From assembly GCA_016124805.1 (NCBI GenBank), contig WGND01000003.1:310001-374000 (forward strand): 64,000 bases of DNA, written 5' to 3'. The stretch is from Hyphomicrobiales bacterium. GTDB lineage: Bacteria > Pseudomonadota > Alphaproteobacteria > Parvibaculales > Parvibaculaceae. The notes beneath the pieces are model-generated. The model was not told the DNA's origin, made no database searches, and worked only from the letters and a program-made list of their open reading frames with translations. A program made the position numbers and the translations under genes. Of the stretch, positions 26,221 to 34,792 are shown one piece after another. The number at the start of each line of letters is the position of its first letter. The first letter of the stretch is position 1.

Positions 26221-27360
26221 TTAAAAGCCGTCCAGGCTTGCATAGCGGTCGCGGTGATAATCGGCACTGCCGAGGGTCACGGCTGCCACGCGGGCGCGCT
26301 TCATGAAGAGGCCGATGTCGAACTGGTCCGTCATGCCCATGCCGCCATGCATCTGCAGGCATTCATTGGTGACGAGACGTGCTGTTTCAGCCAGACGGGC
26401 CTTGGCAAGACTTGCCATAAGCGGCACGTCATTGCGCCGTTCTTCAAGGGCGGTCAGCGCGTCCAGAACAACGGAGCGGCAGATCTCGATTTCGGCAAAC
26501 ATGACTGCCGCGCGATGTTTGAGCGCCTGAAAGGAGCCGATGGGCACACCGAACTGCTTGCGCTCCTTGAGATATTCAACCGTCTTGTCGAAGGCTTCCT
26601 GAACGAGGCCGAGCATTTCGGCGGCAAGGCCAATGCGCCCGATGTCGAGCACCTGATCAAGCACATCCGAGCCGCCATCGACCGAGCCAAGCACCTGAGC
26701 GTTGCCCGCTTCGACATTGTCGAATGTGATAGAGGCGGCATTGCGGCTGTCGACCATATGGCTGCGGGTGATGGTGATTCCCTTGGTCTTGGCGTCCAGC
26801 AGGAAGAGCGTGATGCCGTTGCGATCATTCTCTTTGCCGGATGTGCGGGCGGCGACGATCAGATAGTCGGCGACATGACCATCCAGCACGAAGACCTTCT
26901 CGCCGCTGATGCGGAAATTGCTGCCTTCGGCCTCAGCTTTGGTGGTGATGTGGGTGGGGTTGTGATGCGGGCCTTCCTCAAGCGCCAGGGCAAGCAGGCA
27001 TTCGCCGGCGGCGATGGCGGGGAGATATTCCTGACGCTGGGTGGCATTGCCTGCGAGCTGGATGGCGGAACCGCCCAGCAGAACCGTTGAGACGAGCGGG
27101 GAGGCGGCCAGTGTGCGGCCGGCCTGTTCGAGAACGACACCGAGGCCGATGGGACCGAAATCCGTGCCGCCATATTTCTCCGAGATGAGAATACCGGCAA
27201 AGCCGAGATTGGCCATCTCACGCCAGAGGGCGCGATCAAAGCCTGTTGCATCCTTGCTGTCACGCAGTTTGCGCAGCTGGGCGATGGGCGCCCGTTCCTG
27301 GAAAAACTGCATTGCGGTGTCGCGCAGGAGCTGCTGCTCCTCATTCAATACTAGTGCCAT
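26221..27360 (-). CDS. Acyl-CoA dehydrogenase (subunit probably lacking the catalytic Glu)
   Basis: This FAD-dependent acyl-CoA dehydrogenase-like protein of 379 residues has the N-terminal helical domain with YGGTDFGPIGLGVVLEQAG, the middle beta domain, and the C-terminal helical domain with ERKQFGVPIGSFQALKHRAA and LQMHGGMGMTDQFDIGLFMKR. The usual C-terminal YEGT-like loop with the catalytic Glu is missing. It lies 48 bp downstream of a second dehydrogenase that keeps that loop. Adjacent pairs like this form alpha2beta2 enzymes in mycobacterial sterol degradation, so a heteromer is a fair inference. Confidence 0.88.
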   Translation of the reverse strand: MALVLNEEQQLLRDTAMQFFQERAPIAQLRKLRDSKDATGFDRALWREMANLGFAGILISEKYGGTDFGPIGLGVVLEQAGRTLAASPLVSTVLLGGSAIQLAGNATQRQEYLPAIAAGECLLALALEEGPHHNPTHITTKAEAEGSNFRISGEKVFVLDGHVADYLIVAARTSGKENDRNGITLFLLDAKTKGITITRSHMVDSRNAASITFDNVEAGNAQVLGSVDGGSDVLDQVLDIGRIGLAAEMLGLVQEAFDKTVEYLKERKQFGVPIGSFQALKHRAAVMFAEIEICRSVVLDALTALEERRNDVPLMASLAKARLAETARLVTNECLQMHGGMGMTDQFDIGLFMKRARVAAVTLGSADYHRDRYASLDGF

Positions 27361-27408
27361 GGAGTCCTGGGTCTTCTTTGTTATTGGTTATTGCGAATGG
27401 CGAGGCTG

Positions 27409-28602
27409 TCAGTCGGGCAGGCCGAGAACGCGCTTGGCGACCACGTTGAGCTGCACCTCGGAAGTGCCGCCTTCAATGGAGTTGCCCTTGGAGCGCAACC
27501 ATGACCGGGTGACGTCGAGTTCGTCCTGTTTGAAGCCGTCGCCTTCCCAGCCAAGCGCCTGCGTGCCGAGCACATCGAGAAGGAGCTCATAGCGGCGCTT
27601 GTTCAGCTCCGTGCCGTAATATTTGAAGATGGAAGAGGCAGCCCCCGATCCCTGACCGGCCTTGGCTTCCTGCATGCTGCGGGCAAGCGTGAGGCTGAAG
27701 GCGCGCCCGTCCATTTTCTGCTGGGCGATACGTTCGCGCAGCGCGGGGCTTGCCACGCGGCCTTCGCCGTCGGTGCCATAATAATCCTTGGCGGCTTTTT
27801 CGAGACCCCCGAGGCCGCCCGCGCTGCCGCCGCCAAGCCCCATGCCGGAAATCATGTCGCGCTCATGCTGGAGCAGGCGCTTGGCGATGGTCCAGCCCTT
27901 GTTCAATTCGCCGACGAGATTTTCTTTCGGCACCTTCACATCGGTGAAAAATGTTTCGCAGAAAGGCGAGGCGCCCGAGATCATCGTGATCGGGCGGGCT
28001 TCAACACCTTCGGACGCCATGTCGAAGAGCAGGAAGCTGATGCCGTCATGCTTTTTGCTGGTGTCGGTGCGCACAAGGCAGAAAATCCAGTCGGCCTTGT
28101 CGGCATAGGAGGTCCAGATTTTTTGTCCGTTGACCAGATAATGGTCGCCCTTGTCTTCGCATTTGGTCTGGAGACCGGCGAGATCGGAGCCTGCGCCGGG
28201 CTCGGAATAGCCCTGGCACCAGCGGATTTCGCCGCGCACGATCTTGGGCAGATGTTCGAGCTTCTGTTCTTCATTGGCATATTCGAGAAGGGCGGGCCCA
28301 AGCATCCAGATGCCGAAGCTGGTCAGCGCCGGGCGGGCCTTGATGCGCCCCAGTTCCTGCTGGAGGATGCGGGCTTCGTCCTTGTTGAGGCCGCCGCCGC
28401 CATAAATCATCGGCCAGGTGGGCGCGGTCCAGCCGCGGCTTGCCATGGCATCAAGCCATTTCTTGGAGTCCGGATTGGGCCATTGCGCATTGCGCCCGCC
28501 CCAGGGCGATTCTTCCTCGGGCATCGGCGTGCGCATGGAAGGAGGGCAATTGGCTTCAAGCCATTCGCGTGTTTCCTGGCGGAAAGTTTCGAGCGCGTCC
28601 AT
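27409..28602 (-). CDS. Acyl-CoA dehydrogenase
   Basis: The 397-residue flavoenzyme oxidises an acyl-CoA to the 2-enoyl-CoA. It shows YGGGGLNKDEARILQQEL, WCQGYSEPGAGSDLAGLQT (the FAD/substrate-binding loop), and a C-terminal NSIEGGTSEVQLNVVAKRVL, where the Glu of IEGG is the likely catalytic base. The middle region is long (GGGSAGGLGGLEKAAKDYYG), as in the FadE groups acting on bulky substrates. The ATG at 28602 has GGAG 9 nt upstream; the open frame continues to 28665 without a better start. It is the first gene of a two-gene unit. Confidence 0.92.
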   Translation of the reverse strand: MDALETFRQETREWLEANCPPSMRTPMPEEESPWGGRNAQWPNPDSKKWLDAMASRGWTAPTWPMIYGGGGLNKDEARILQQELGRIKARPALTSFGIWMLGPALLEYANEEQKLEHLPKIVRGEIRWCQGYSEPGAGSDLAGLQTKCEDKGDHYLVNGQKIWTSYADKADWIFCLVRTDTSKKHDGISFLLFDMASEGVEARPITMISGASPFCETFFTDVKVPKENLVGELNKGWTIAKRLLQHERDMISGMGLGGGSAGGLGGLEKAAKDYYGTDGEGRVASPALRERIAQQKMDGRAFSLTLARSMQEAKAGQGSGAASSIFKYYGTELNKRRYELLLDVLGTQALGWEGDGFKQDELDVTRSWLRSKGNSIEGGTSEVQLNVVAKRVLGLPD

Positions 28603-28656
28603 CACGGATCTCCATCTTCTGATTTGTTCTTGTAAGCAAGATAGCAGGCAAGCGCC

Positions 28657-28679
28657 GGGAGGCAACTCGTAAGCCTCCC
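28657..28679. promoter_or_regulatory. Inverted repeat upstream of acyl-CoA dehydrogenase pair
   Basis: GGGAGGC-(9 nt)-GCCTCCC lies between the 2-hydroxyacid dehydrogenase stop and the dehydrogenase start. It has no U-tract, so it may be an operator or a transcript-end hairpin. A shorter CTTG-TAAG-CAAG dyad lies beside it near 28630. Confidence 0.35.
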
Positions 28680-28729
28680 TTACTTTGACAATGACCCGTT
28701 CAAAACTGCATAGGCCGTCTGACCCTATC

Positions 28730-29755
28730 TCATGCGCCGGTCATGACGACCGTTGCAGGCTGTTCGCCGCGGGCAAATGCATCCAGATTGGCCGCCATTG
28801 AGACCCAGCGGCGTTGGTCTGCAGCCTCGGTATGGGCCGAGCAGTGCGGCGTCATGATCAAATTGTCGAGTTCATGAAAGGCGAAGCGCGACGGGCGCGG
28901 ACGGGCCTCCGGTTTCCCGCCGGGCAGGGGACGCCCGGGATAGATGTACCAGGTATCGATGGCCGCACCCGCGATCTGCTTTTGCCTGAGCGCTTCGTAA
29001 AGCGCTTCTTCCTCGATAACGGGGCCGCGCGCCAGATTGATGATGAAGGCGCTTGGCTTCATCTGCGCCAGCGCCTGCGCATTGATGATGCCACGGGTTT
29101 CGTCGTTGAGGTCGCAGGCGAGCAGCAGATAGTCGCTTTCGGCGAGCAGGCGGGGGAGATCATCATTGGTGCCGATCCAGTCAAGCGGGGCAGGCACGGC
29201 CTCGCGCGGACGACGCGCAATGGCAGCGGTCCGCAGGCCGAAGGCGGCGGCCCGGGTGGCGGCTTCTCGGCCGATCTGGCCATAGCCGTAAATGCCGAGC
29301 GTCTTGCCGTGCACTTCCCCATGGGTGTTGCCTGTGCTCGTGCCCTGATAGGCCCAGGAGCCGGCGCGGAAATCCGCATCCATCTTGCGGAAGCCGATTT
29401 CCCATTCAAGCAGGCTGGCGATGGCAAATTCGGCCATCGGAATTTCATGACCGAGCGCATTGCAGACGAGACAGCCCTTGGGCACGCCTTCGGGCCGCAG
29501 CCAGTCATAGCCGGCGAAAGGGATCTGGAAGAGGCCGAGCTTTTCGGCATGAGGGACAAGCTGGAACGCGCCGCCGGAAATGAGCGAATCCGACCCCGGG
29601 ATGACGGCATCGGCATCCTTGATGAGCGCAATGCCCGCCTCAAGACTGTCGCCGGGAAGCCAGTGGCCGATCTGCCAGTCGGTGGTGAGATGGGTATCGA
29701 GCGTGGCGCGGTTGTCGAGGCAGGATTGGCCCAGCAGGGCGAGTTTGAAAGGCAT
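28730..29755 (-). CDS. D-isomer-specific 2-hydroxyacid dehydrogenase
   Basis: This 341-residue NAD(P)-dependent oxidoreductase reduces 2-keto acids or oxidises D-2-hydroxy acids. The nucleotide-binding motif is GKTLGIYGYGQIGREAATRA (GxGxxG). The catalytic Arg and Glu lie in FIINLARGPVIEEEALYEAL, and the catalytic His in LIMTPHCSAHT. Early family stretches such as FAGYDWLRPEGVPKG are present. It follows the SDR gene at 29810 by 54 bp on the same strand. Its substrate is unknown; the lipid context does not settle it. Confidence 0.9.
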   Translation of the reverse strand: MPFKLALLGQSCLDNRATLDTHLTTDWQIGHWLPGDSLEAGIALIKDADAVIPGSDSLISGGAFQLVPHAEKLGLFQIPFAGYDWLRPEGVPKGCLVCNALGHEIPMAEFAIASLLEWEIGFRKMDADFRAGSWAYQGTSTGNTHGEVHGKTLGIYGYGQIGREAATRAAAFGLRTAAIARRPREAVPAPLDWIGTNDDLPRLLAESDYLLLACDLNDETRGIINAQALAQMKPSAFIINLARGPVIEEEALYEALRQKQIAGAAIDTWYIYPGRPLPGGKPEARPRPSRFAFHELDNLIMTPHCSAHTEAADQRRWVSMAANLDAFARGEQPATVVMTGA

Positions 29756-29809
29756 GGGGTGTCCGATCTTCCGGGGTAAGCAACAGGTCAGTTTGTGACC
29801 TTAGCCCTT

Positions 29810-30586
29810 TTACACCTCTTGCATATTCCGCACACTCTTCAGGACATAGGTTTTGGGCAGGAAGCGTGCGACCCACATCATTATCTTGCGCTGTCGCGTG
29901 ACGCCGGCAAAGACATCAAGATCGCCGCCAAGCATCGCTTCGTAACCGATTTTCGCCACGTCGGCAGCCGATGTCGTCTTGTTGAACAATGACGTCTTAT
30001 CCATTCCGGATGTTTGCGCGAATTCGCTGGCTGTTGCGCCAGGGAGAAGCGTCGTGACCGTGACGGCGGTGTCGCTCAGTTCTTCGGCAATGGCGTTGCT
30101 GAAATATTGAACAAAGGCCTTGGAGGCAAAATAGACAGCCTGAAGCGGTCCCGGCACCAGGGCGGCGGTTGAGGCAACATTCAGGATATGGCCGACATTG
30201 CGCGCCACAAAGCCGGGGAGGAACAGGCGCGTCAAAGCCGCAAGGGCGACCATATTGACCTGAATCATTTCGCGGTTCCGGGCCCAGTCCAGCTCGTGAA
30301 ACTTACCGCGAAGCGCAAAGCCCGCATTGTTGACGAGGCAGGCAAGCTCGATCCCTGCGGCACTGACCTGATCGTAAATGCGCTGGGGCGCGGCTTCGTC
30401 ATTAAGGTCTTCAGCGATCACGAGGGTCTGGGCGCCATACCGGGTTTCAAGCTCGTTTTTCAACGCTTCCAGCCGGTCGAGACGCCGGGCGACGAGAACC
30501 AGGTCGCCGCCACGGCTGGCGTGCAGCCTGGCCATTTCCTGCCCGATACCGCTTGAGGCCCCTGTAATCAGCGCAACATTTTCCAT
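29810..30586 (-). CDS. Short-chain dehydrogenase (DltE-like SDR)
   Basis: The 258-residue product has ALITGASSGIGQEMARLHA (NAD(P) binding), LVNNAGFALRGKFHELDW, NVASTAALVPGP with the catalytic Ser, and VYFASKAFVQYFS with the Tyr and Lys of YxxxK. The C-terminal part with FLPKTYVLKSVRNMQEV is basic, as in SDRs linked to lipids. It is divergent from a TetR regulator with a shared intergenic operator, so the regulator probably represses it. The substrate may be a ketone, long-chain alcohol or aldehyde; this is not determined. Confidence 0.9.
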   Translation of the reverse strand: MENVALITGASSGIGQEMARLHASRGGDLVLVARRLDRLEALKNELETRYGAQTLVIAEDLNDEAAPQRIYDQVSAAGIELACLVNNAGFALRGKFHELDWARNREMIQVNMVALAALTRLFLPGFVARNVGHILNVASTAALVPGPLQAVYFASKAFVQYFSNAIAEELSDTAVTVTTLLPGATASEFAQTSGMDKTSLFNKTTSAADVAKIGYEAMLGGDLDVFAGVTRQRKIMMWVARFLPKTYVLKSVRNMQEV

Positions 30587-30624
30587 GATCCTGCTCCTGT
30601 CTGGCGGCTAAAATTGAATTTGAA

Positions 30625-30667
30625 TTCGGTTTTGACACAGAAGAAAATCCATGTCAATAAAACCGAA
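30625..30667. promoter_or_regulatory. Candidate TetR operator between SDR and tetR genes
   Basis: TTCGGTTTTGACA at 30625-30637 is mirrored by TGTCAATAAAACCGAA at 30652-30667, with a 3-nt insertion in the right arm and a 14-nt centre. Placement between divergent genes fits autoregulation by the adjacent TetR protein. Confidence 0.5.
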
Positions 30668-30692
30668 CCGTTATTCAGGTTTGAGGCGCATC

Positions 30693-31349
30693 ATGGTGGA
30701 AAGTCGTTGGATTTCCGATTTTCACTGGCGGCGCGCCGGGCAGCAGACCCGCAGTGAGCGAACGCAATCTGCGCTGATGGATGCCGCCGAGACCCTGATC
30801 ATGGAGAAGGGCACAGAAGCCACCTCGATTGCCGATATTGCCGCGCTTGCCGGCTATTCGGTCGGGTCGGTCTATCATCACTTCAAAGACAAGAAGGCGC
30901 TGTTTCTGGCGCTCTTTCATCGCATGACGGAAGCCTATGAGGTGCTGAATGAGGAGGCGTCAGACCCGGCACTCTGGAAAGATGCCGCCATCAGCGATCT
31001 CTTTCGGGGCTATATCGACATCACGCTGAAGGCGGCCAAGGAAACGGTGGCCGCGAAAGCAGCGGTGTCAGCTGTGGTGGCCGATCATCCTGAACTGGCC
31101 GCGCATTATGCCGAAATTCAGGGGCAGACGCGCAAGAAGTTGCTGAAGCTGGTTCTTGATCGTCGTGACGAGATCGGCTGCGACGACGCCGAGCAGGCGG
31201 CGGCCTTTGCGGTCGACCAGCTTGCGGCCATGCTGCGCGCGCGCGTTGATCCGGGGCAACAGGCAGCATCGATACAGAAGATCGACGATCAGGCCTTTAC
31301 CGAAAATGCCCTTCGGATGATGCGTGCTTTTCTCGACCTGCTCCGCTAA
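30693..31349 (+). CDS. TetR/AcrR family transcriptional regulator
   Basis: The 218-residue repressor has the TetR N-terminal HTH: ERTQSALMDAAETLIMEKGT then SIADIAALAGYSVGSVYHHF and KDKKALFLALF. The C-terminal ligand-binding domain is helical with no recognised ligand signature. The ATG at 30693 has GAGG about 7 nt upstream; an in-frame ATG at 30651 would place the candidate operator inside the gene and is less likely. It is divergent from the SDR gene, which is its likely target. An acyl-CoA or similar lipid could be the inducer. Confidence 0.88.
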   Translation: MVESRWISDFHWRRAGQQTRSERTQSALMDAAETLIMEKGTEATSIADIAALAGYSVGSVYHHFKDKKALFLALFHRMTEAYEVLNEEASDPALWKDAAISDLFRGYIDITLKAAKETVAAKAAVSAVVADHPELAAHYAEIQGQTRKKLLKLVLDRRDEIGCDDAEQAAAFAVDQLAAMLRARVDPGQQAASIQKIDDQAFTENALRMMRAFLDLLR

Positions 31350-31408
31350 AAGGCTGATTCATCGCGATGTAAGCTGTCGCCATATGTGAAATCCGGTCTG
31401 GCAGATTC

Positions 31409-31888
31409 TCAGTCTTCGAGATATCGGGCAACTTCGGGCCGTTGACGAAGCTGGCGCGACCAGCGGCGCAGCACGCCGACAAGGCGAGGTTCTTCGACAC
31501 CGAGTTGCGCCATGGCCACGCCGCCATTGACGCTTTCGCGATAATCCGAGATGAGGCCGTCCCTTAGTTCAAAGCGGCTCATGCCATCAATGACCACCTG
31601 TTTGCCCTCATATTCGGGCAGGGTGGAAACGAATTTCGAGAGTGACCAGGCATAGCCGAGATTGCCGTTGCAGACGGGATCCATCATGCGCCAGTCATAA
31701 TCGCGCGCGTCGCGATGGAAAATATCCTGCATCATATGGGCAATGTCGGCGCGGCCCGTGTGATCGCCATAGATATAGTCGTGATAGACCGCATCGGCTG
31801 TGAAGCAGGCCGCGAAGGCCTCTCCGTCGCCACGTGTGGCAGCGGCGGAGAAGCGTTCGAGCAAGGCGGCAAATTCAGCCTGCGTCAT
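31409..31888 (-). CDS. NTF2-like (SnoaL-type) protein
   Basis: The 159-residue product has the cone-shaped NTF2 fold pattern with an N-terminal helix (QAEFAALLERFSAAATRGDG), AFAACFTADAVYHDYIYGDH with possible polar active residues, and strands ending in VIDGMSRFELRDGLISDYRE. Its start overlaps the stop of the acyl-CoA ligase gene by 1 nt, so it is surely co-transcribed. It may process or bind the ligase product. The exact role is unknown. Confidence 0.8.
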   Translation of the reverse strand: MTQAEFAALLERFSAAATRGDGEAFAACFTADAVYHDYIYGDHTGRADIAHMMQDIFHRDARDYDWRMMDPVCNGNLGYAWSLSKFVSTLPEYEGKQVVIDGMSRFELRDGLISDYRESVNGGVAMAQLGVEEPRLVGVLRRWSRQLRQRPEVARYLED

Positions 31889-33498
31889 CAGGCAATGCCG
31901 AGTTCGGCGCGGGCAAAGCTTGTGATGCCCTTATAGTCGGCCTTGCCATTGGCGGCGCGGAAGGGAACCGTGCCGATGATGATGTGCTTGGGTGTCTTGT
32001 AGCCGGCCAGCTTGTTGCGCACATGCTCGCGCAGGCCTGCCTCGTCAAACTGGGCCCCTTCATTGAGGCGCACGACGCCGGTGACAGCCTGACCCCATTT
32101 TTCATCCGGGATGCCGATGACCAGTGCGTCGGCAATGGCGGGGTGGGTTTTGAGCGCTTCTTCGACTTCCTCGGGATAGACTTTTTCGCCGGCCGTGTTG
32201 ATGCAGTTGCTGCCGCGCCCGAGAAGATTGATCGTGCCGTCGGCTTCGACAAGGCACCAGTCGCCGGGAATGGAATAGCGCTTGCCCTTGATGGTGCGGA
32301 AGGTCTTGGCCGTTTTCTCGGGGTCCTTATAATAGCCGACAGGGATCGGGCCGCCGATGGCGACGATGCCCTGTTTGGGGCTGCCCGGTTCGACGGGCTC
32401 GTCATTTTCGTCAAAGACCTTGGTGACTTCGCTGAGGCCGAATTTGGCGGTCGCGGATTCGCCGTCCTTGGTCATGGTGGAGCTGCCCATGATGATGGCT
32501 TCGGAGGAACCGAAATTATCCGACAAAGTGACATGGGGGATGTGGCGCAGCAGACCGGCTTTGACTTCGCGGCTCCACATGACACCGGATGATGTGATGG
32601 TGAGGAGGCTGGAGAGATCATATTTGCCGGGATTGGCATCCAGCTCGGCCAGCATGGGCTTAGCGAAGGCATCGCCGACAATGGCAGTGCTGTTGACCTT
32701 GTGCTTGGCGATGGTTTCCCAGAGCTCCCTGGGATCAAAATTTGCCTGGGTGAGCGTCACGATGCTGCCACCCGAGAGCATGGTGTTGAGCGAAGAGAGA
32801 AGCCCCGTGCCATGCATCTGCGGACAGGCGGGCAGGGAGCGCATGCGGATCGGGGCTTCGGCAAATGCCTTGATCAGACCTTCCGTGCTGTCCGGCACGG
32901 GACCGAGGCGCGCCATGACGATGCGCGAAATTTCGAGAATGGAGCCCTGTTCCCACATGACGCCTTTGGGCATGCCGGTGGTGCCGCCGGTATAGATGAA
33001 AAGCATGTCCTGCGCGGAGCGGGGCATGTCGAGTGGCTCACCCGCGCCCTTGGTGGCAAGGCTTTCATAGGTGACGGCAAAATCCGCCTTGTCATCATTG
33101 TCTGAGACTTCGACAAAATTGATGACCTTGGGCAGGCGGGATTTGAGCGCTTCGATGGTGTCGCGGAATTCGCTGCCATAGACAACGGTCGTCGCGTCGG
33201 AATTGTCGAAAATATAGTGAACTTCATCGGGCTTGTAGCGGTAGTTCACATTCACATGGGTCAGGCGCGCTTTGAAGCAGGCGGCCAGCATTTCCATATA
33301 TTCGGGGCGGTTGCGCATGTAGAAGGCGACTTTGTCGCCTGTCTTGGCCCCGCCGGCCAGCAGGTTGCGCGCCAGATTATTGGAGCGCTGGCGGGTCTGA
33401 CCCTGCGTAATAATGCGCTCGCCATGGATAAAGGCTGGTTCATCGGCCGGCAGCAAGGGCTGCAGGGCGTCCAGCATGTCGCCGTAATTCCACTCCAT
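31888..33498 (-). CDS. Acyl-CoA synthetase (fatty-acid or related, AMP-forming)
   Basis: This 536-residue adenylate-forming ligase has the P-loop YTGGTTGMPKGVMWEQ, the A4/A5 region SDNFGSSEAI, IPGDWCLVEADGTINLLGRGSNCINTAGEKVYPEEVE and the C-terminal Lys in GKADYKGI. It is of the group seen in actinobacterial and alphaproteobacterial sterol or lipid degradation (FadD3/FadD17-like). The ATG has GGGAGAAA upstream. A 21-bp palindrome lies about 80 bp upstream. It forms a two-gene unit with the NTF2-like gene. The precise acid is unknown. Confidence 0.9.
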   Translation of the reverse strand: MEWNYGDMLDALQPLLPADEPAFIHGERIITQGQTRQRSNNLARNLLAGGAKTGDKVAFYMRNRPEYMEMLAACFKARLTHVNVNYRYKPDEVHYIFDNSDATTVVYGSEFRDTIEALKSRLPKVINFVEVSDNDDKADFAVTYESLATKGAGEPLDMPRSAQDMLFIYTGGTTGMPKGVMWEQGSILEISRIVMARLGPVPDSTEGLIKAFAEAPIRMRSLPACPQMHGTGLLSSLNTMLSGGSIVTLTQANFDPRELWETIAKHKVNSTAIVGDAFAKPMLAELDANPGKYDLSSLLTITSSGVMWSREVKAGLLRHIPHVTLSDNFGSSEAIIMGSSTMTKDGESATAKFGLSEVTKVFDENDEPVEPGSPKQGIVAIGGPIPVGYYKDPEKTAKTFRTIKGKRYSIPGDWCLVEADGTINLLGRGSNCINTAGEKVYPEEVEEALKTHPAIADALVIGIPDEKWGQAVTGVVRLNEGAQFDEAGLREHVRNKLAGYKTPKHIIIGTVPFRAANGKADYKGITSFARAELGIA

Positions 33499-33578
33499 CG
33501 TGTTTCTCCCGATTTTTTATGCTCCCGGCCTGTGACCTGGTGAGCCTATTATTTTGGGAGATGATACAGGGAATCTGC

Positions 33579-33599
33579 GCAAGGTCACGTGACTCTTGC
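33579..33599. promoter_or_regulatory. 21-bp palindrome upstream of acyl-CoA synthetase
   Basis: The arms GCAAG and CTTGC flank a perfect GTCACGTGAC core, with one extra T on the right. The site is 81 bp upstream of the ligase start and just past the diiron-gene terminator, a typical operator position. Confidence 0.45.
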
Positions 33600-33605
33600 G
33601 GCCAT

Positions 33606-33634
33606 GAAAAAGGCGGCTCCCGTGAGAGCCGCCT
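33606..33634 (-). terminator. Rho-independent terminator of the diiron gene
   Basis: On the minus strand an 8-bp stem GGCGGCTC / GAGCCGCC is followed by five T. It lies 25 bp after the diiron protein stop codon. Confidence 0.85.
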
Positions 33635-33658
33635 GTCATCATCTTGTTTTTGCGAGGC

Positions 33659-34792
33659 TTATTCAGCCGCAGACATCTTGTCGAGCGAGTAGGACCCGCC
33701 GCTCTGGCCGTTGAGCTTCATCAGATATTTGATGCCTTCCTCGGCAATGTCGTCGCCAACCATGCGGTCGCTTTCGGCATAGAGCTCCTTCATGTCGATG
33801 AAGGCAGCATAGTTCGGCGCGGTGCGCTGGGTGATGATGCCGGCCTTGAGGAGGGTCTTGATCAGGACGCGGAAGATATTTGTCGTTTCCTGCATTTCCT
33901 CGCGGATATTGGCATCGGTGAGCGCCTCCATGAAGGCACCCTGCACCCATTCCCATTCCAGACCCACAGCGGCATAGATGTGCTTCTTCTGCTCGGGGCT
34001 GCCGAGATTGTAGAGAAGAATTTCAAACACATGCCAGGCCCAGTCTTCGATCTGGTCGCGCTCGGCGGGATTGATTTTGGGGATCGTGCGATCCGCCCAG
34101 ATCTTACCGAACTTATGATGGAAGGCTTCGTCCGTCATGGTGAACTGCATGAGCTGCACCATCAGCGGGTCGCGGCCATATTTATAGAAGGTGGCAAAGG
34201 CGCCCATGGCGAGACCTTCGACAAGCATCTGCATGCCGACGATTTTTTTCCAGACGAGTGGCGACAGAACGAGCTCGGTCAGAATGTCGCCAAGCGCCGG
34301 CCCGACGCGGACGGGCTTGCCCCATCGGGCCTTGATGTAGTTGGAGAAACCGGCGACGTGGCGGGCTTCTTCGCGGGTCTGATTGGCGGCATATTCCTGT
34401 GCGCCGGGATCCTTCAGGATGTGGCAGAGGCTCGCGGACAGGGCCAGCGCGCCGGCTTCCCCATGCAGGATGGAAGAGAGCGACCACTGCACGTCCAGAT
34501 TGACGAGCTTGATCTTCTGCGCTTCATCGAGCTTGTCACCGACGGCTGTCTTGAGGTCGGTGTTCATGTCGGGATCGATGAGATATTCGCGCTCCATGTC
34601 GAAAGGAGTCGTGAAGTCGATATATTTCTTGTCGTTGGGATCCCAGAAATGATCATGGGTGGCGGAGATGATCTTGTCGAAAGCGGTGGAGCGCTGGCCA
34701 TAGCGGTCCACTTCCATCATGGCCGCAAAGTCATCGGGTGCGACGGCTTCATAGGCGGTGTCGACGGTGATATTTTTCGTGATCTCGGTCAT
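33659..34792 (-). CDS. Ferritin-like diiron protein (R2-like carboxylate-bridged fold)
   Basis: The 377-residue product shows a complete diiron ligand set: Glu112 (HGEAG), Glu142-x-x-His145 (EEARH), Glu192 (VEGLAMG) and Glu222-x-x-His225 (DEAFHH). Each pair repeats after exactly 80 residues, as expected for two helix pairs of a four-helix bundle. This resembles ribonucleotide reductase R2, R2-like oxidases and diiron N-oxygenases. No R1 partner, ferredoxin or reductase gene is adjacent. The neighbours are an acyl-CoA ligase and a divergent hydrolase, so a lipid oxygenase or desaturase role is possible but unproven. It has its own terminator. Confidence 0.85.
   Translation of the reverse strand: MTEITKNITVDTAYEAVAPDDFAAMMEVDRYGQRSTAFDKIISATHDHFWDPNDKKYIDFTTPFDMEREYLIDPDMNTDLKTAVGDKLDEAQKIKLVNLDVQWSLSSILHGEAGALALSASLCHILKDPGAQEYAANQTREEARHVAGFSNYIKARWGKPVRVGPALGDILTELVLSPLVWKKIVGMQMLVEGLAMGAFATFYKYGRDPLMVQLMQFTMTDEAFHHKFGKIWADRTIPKINPAERDQIEDWAWHVFEILLYNLGSPEQKKHIYAAVGLEWEWVQGAFMEALTDANIREEMQETTNIFRVLIKTLLKAGIITQRTAPNYAAFIDMKELYAESDRMVGDDIAEEGIKYLMKLNGQSGGSYSLDKMSAAE

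Noticed and set aside
26212-27090. 292-residue open frame on the plus strand
   Set aside because: Antisense to the acyl-CoA dehydrogenase; Gly/Ala/His-rich with no domain.
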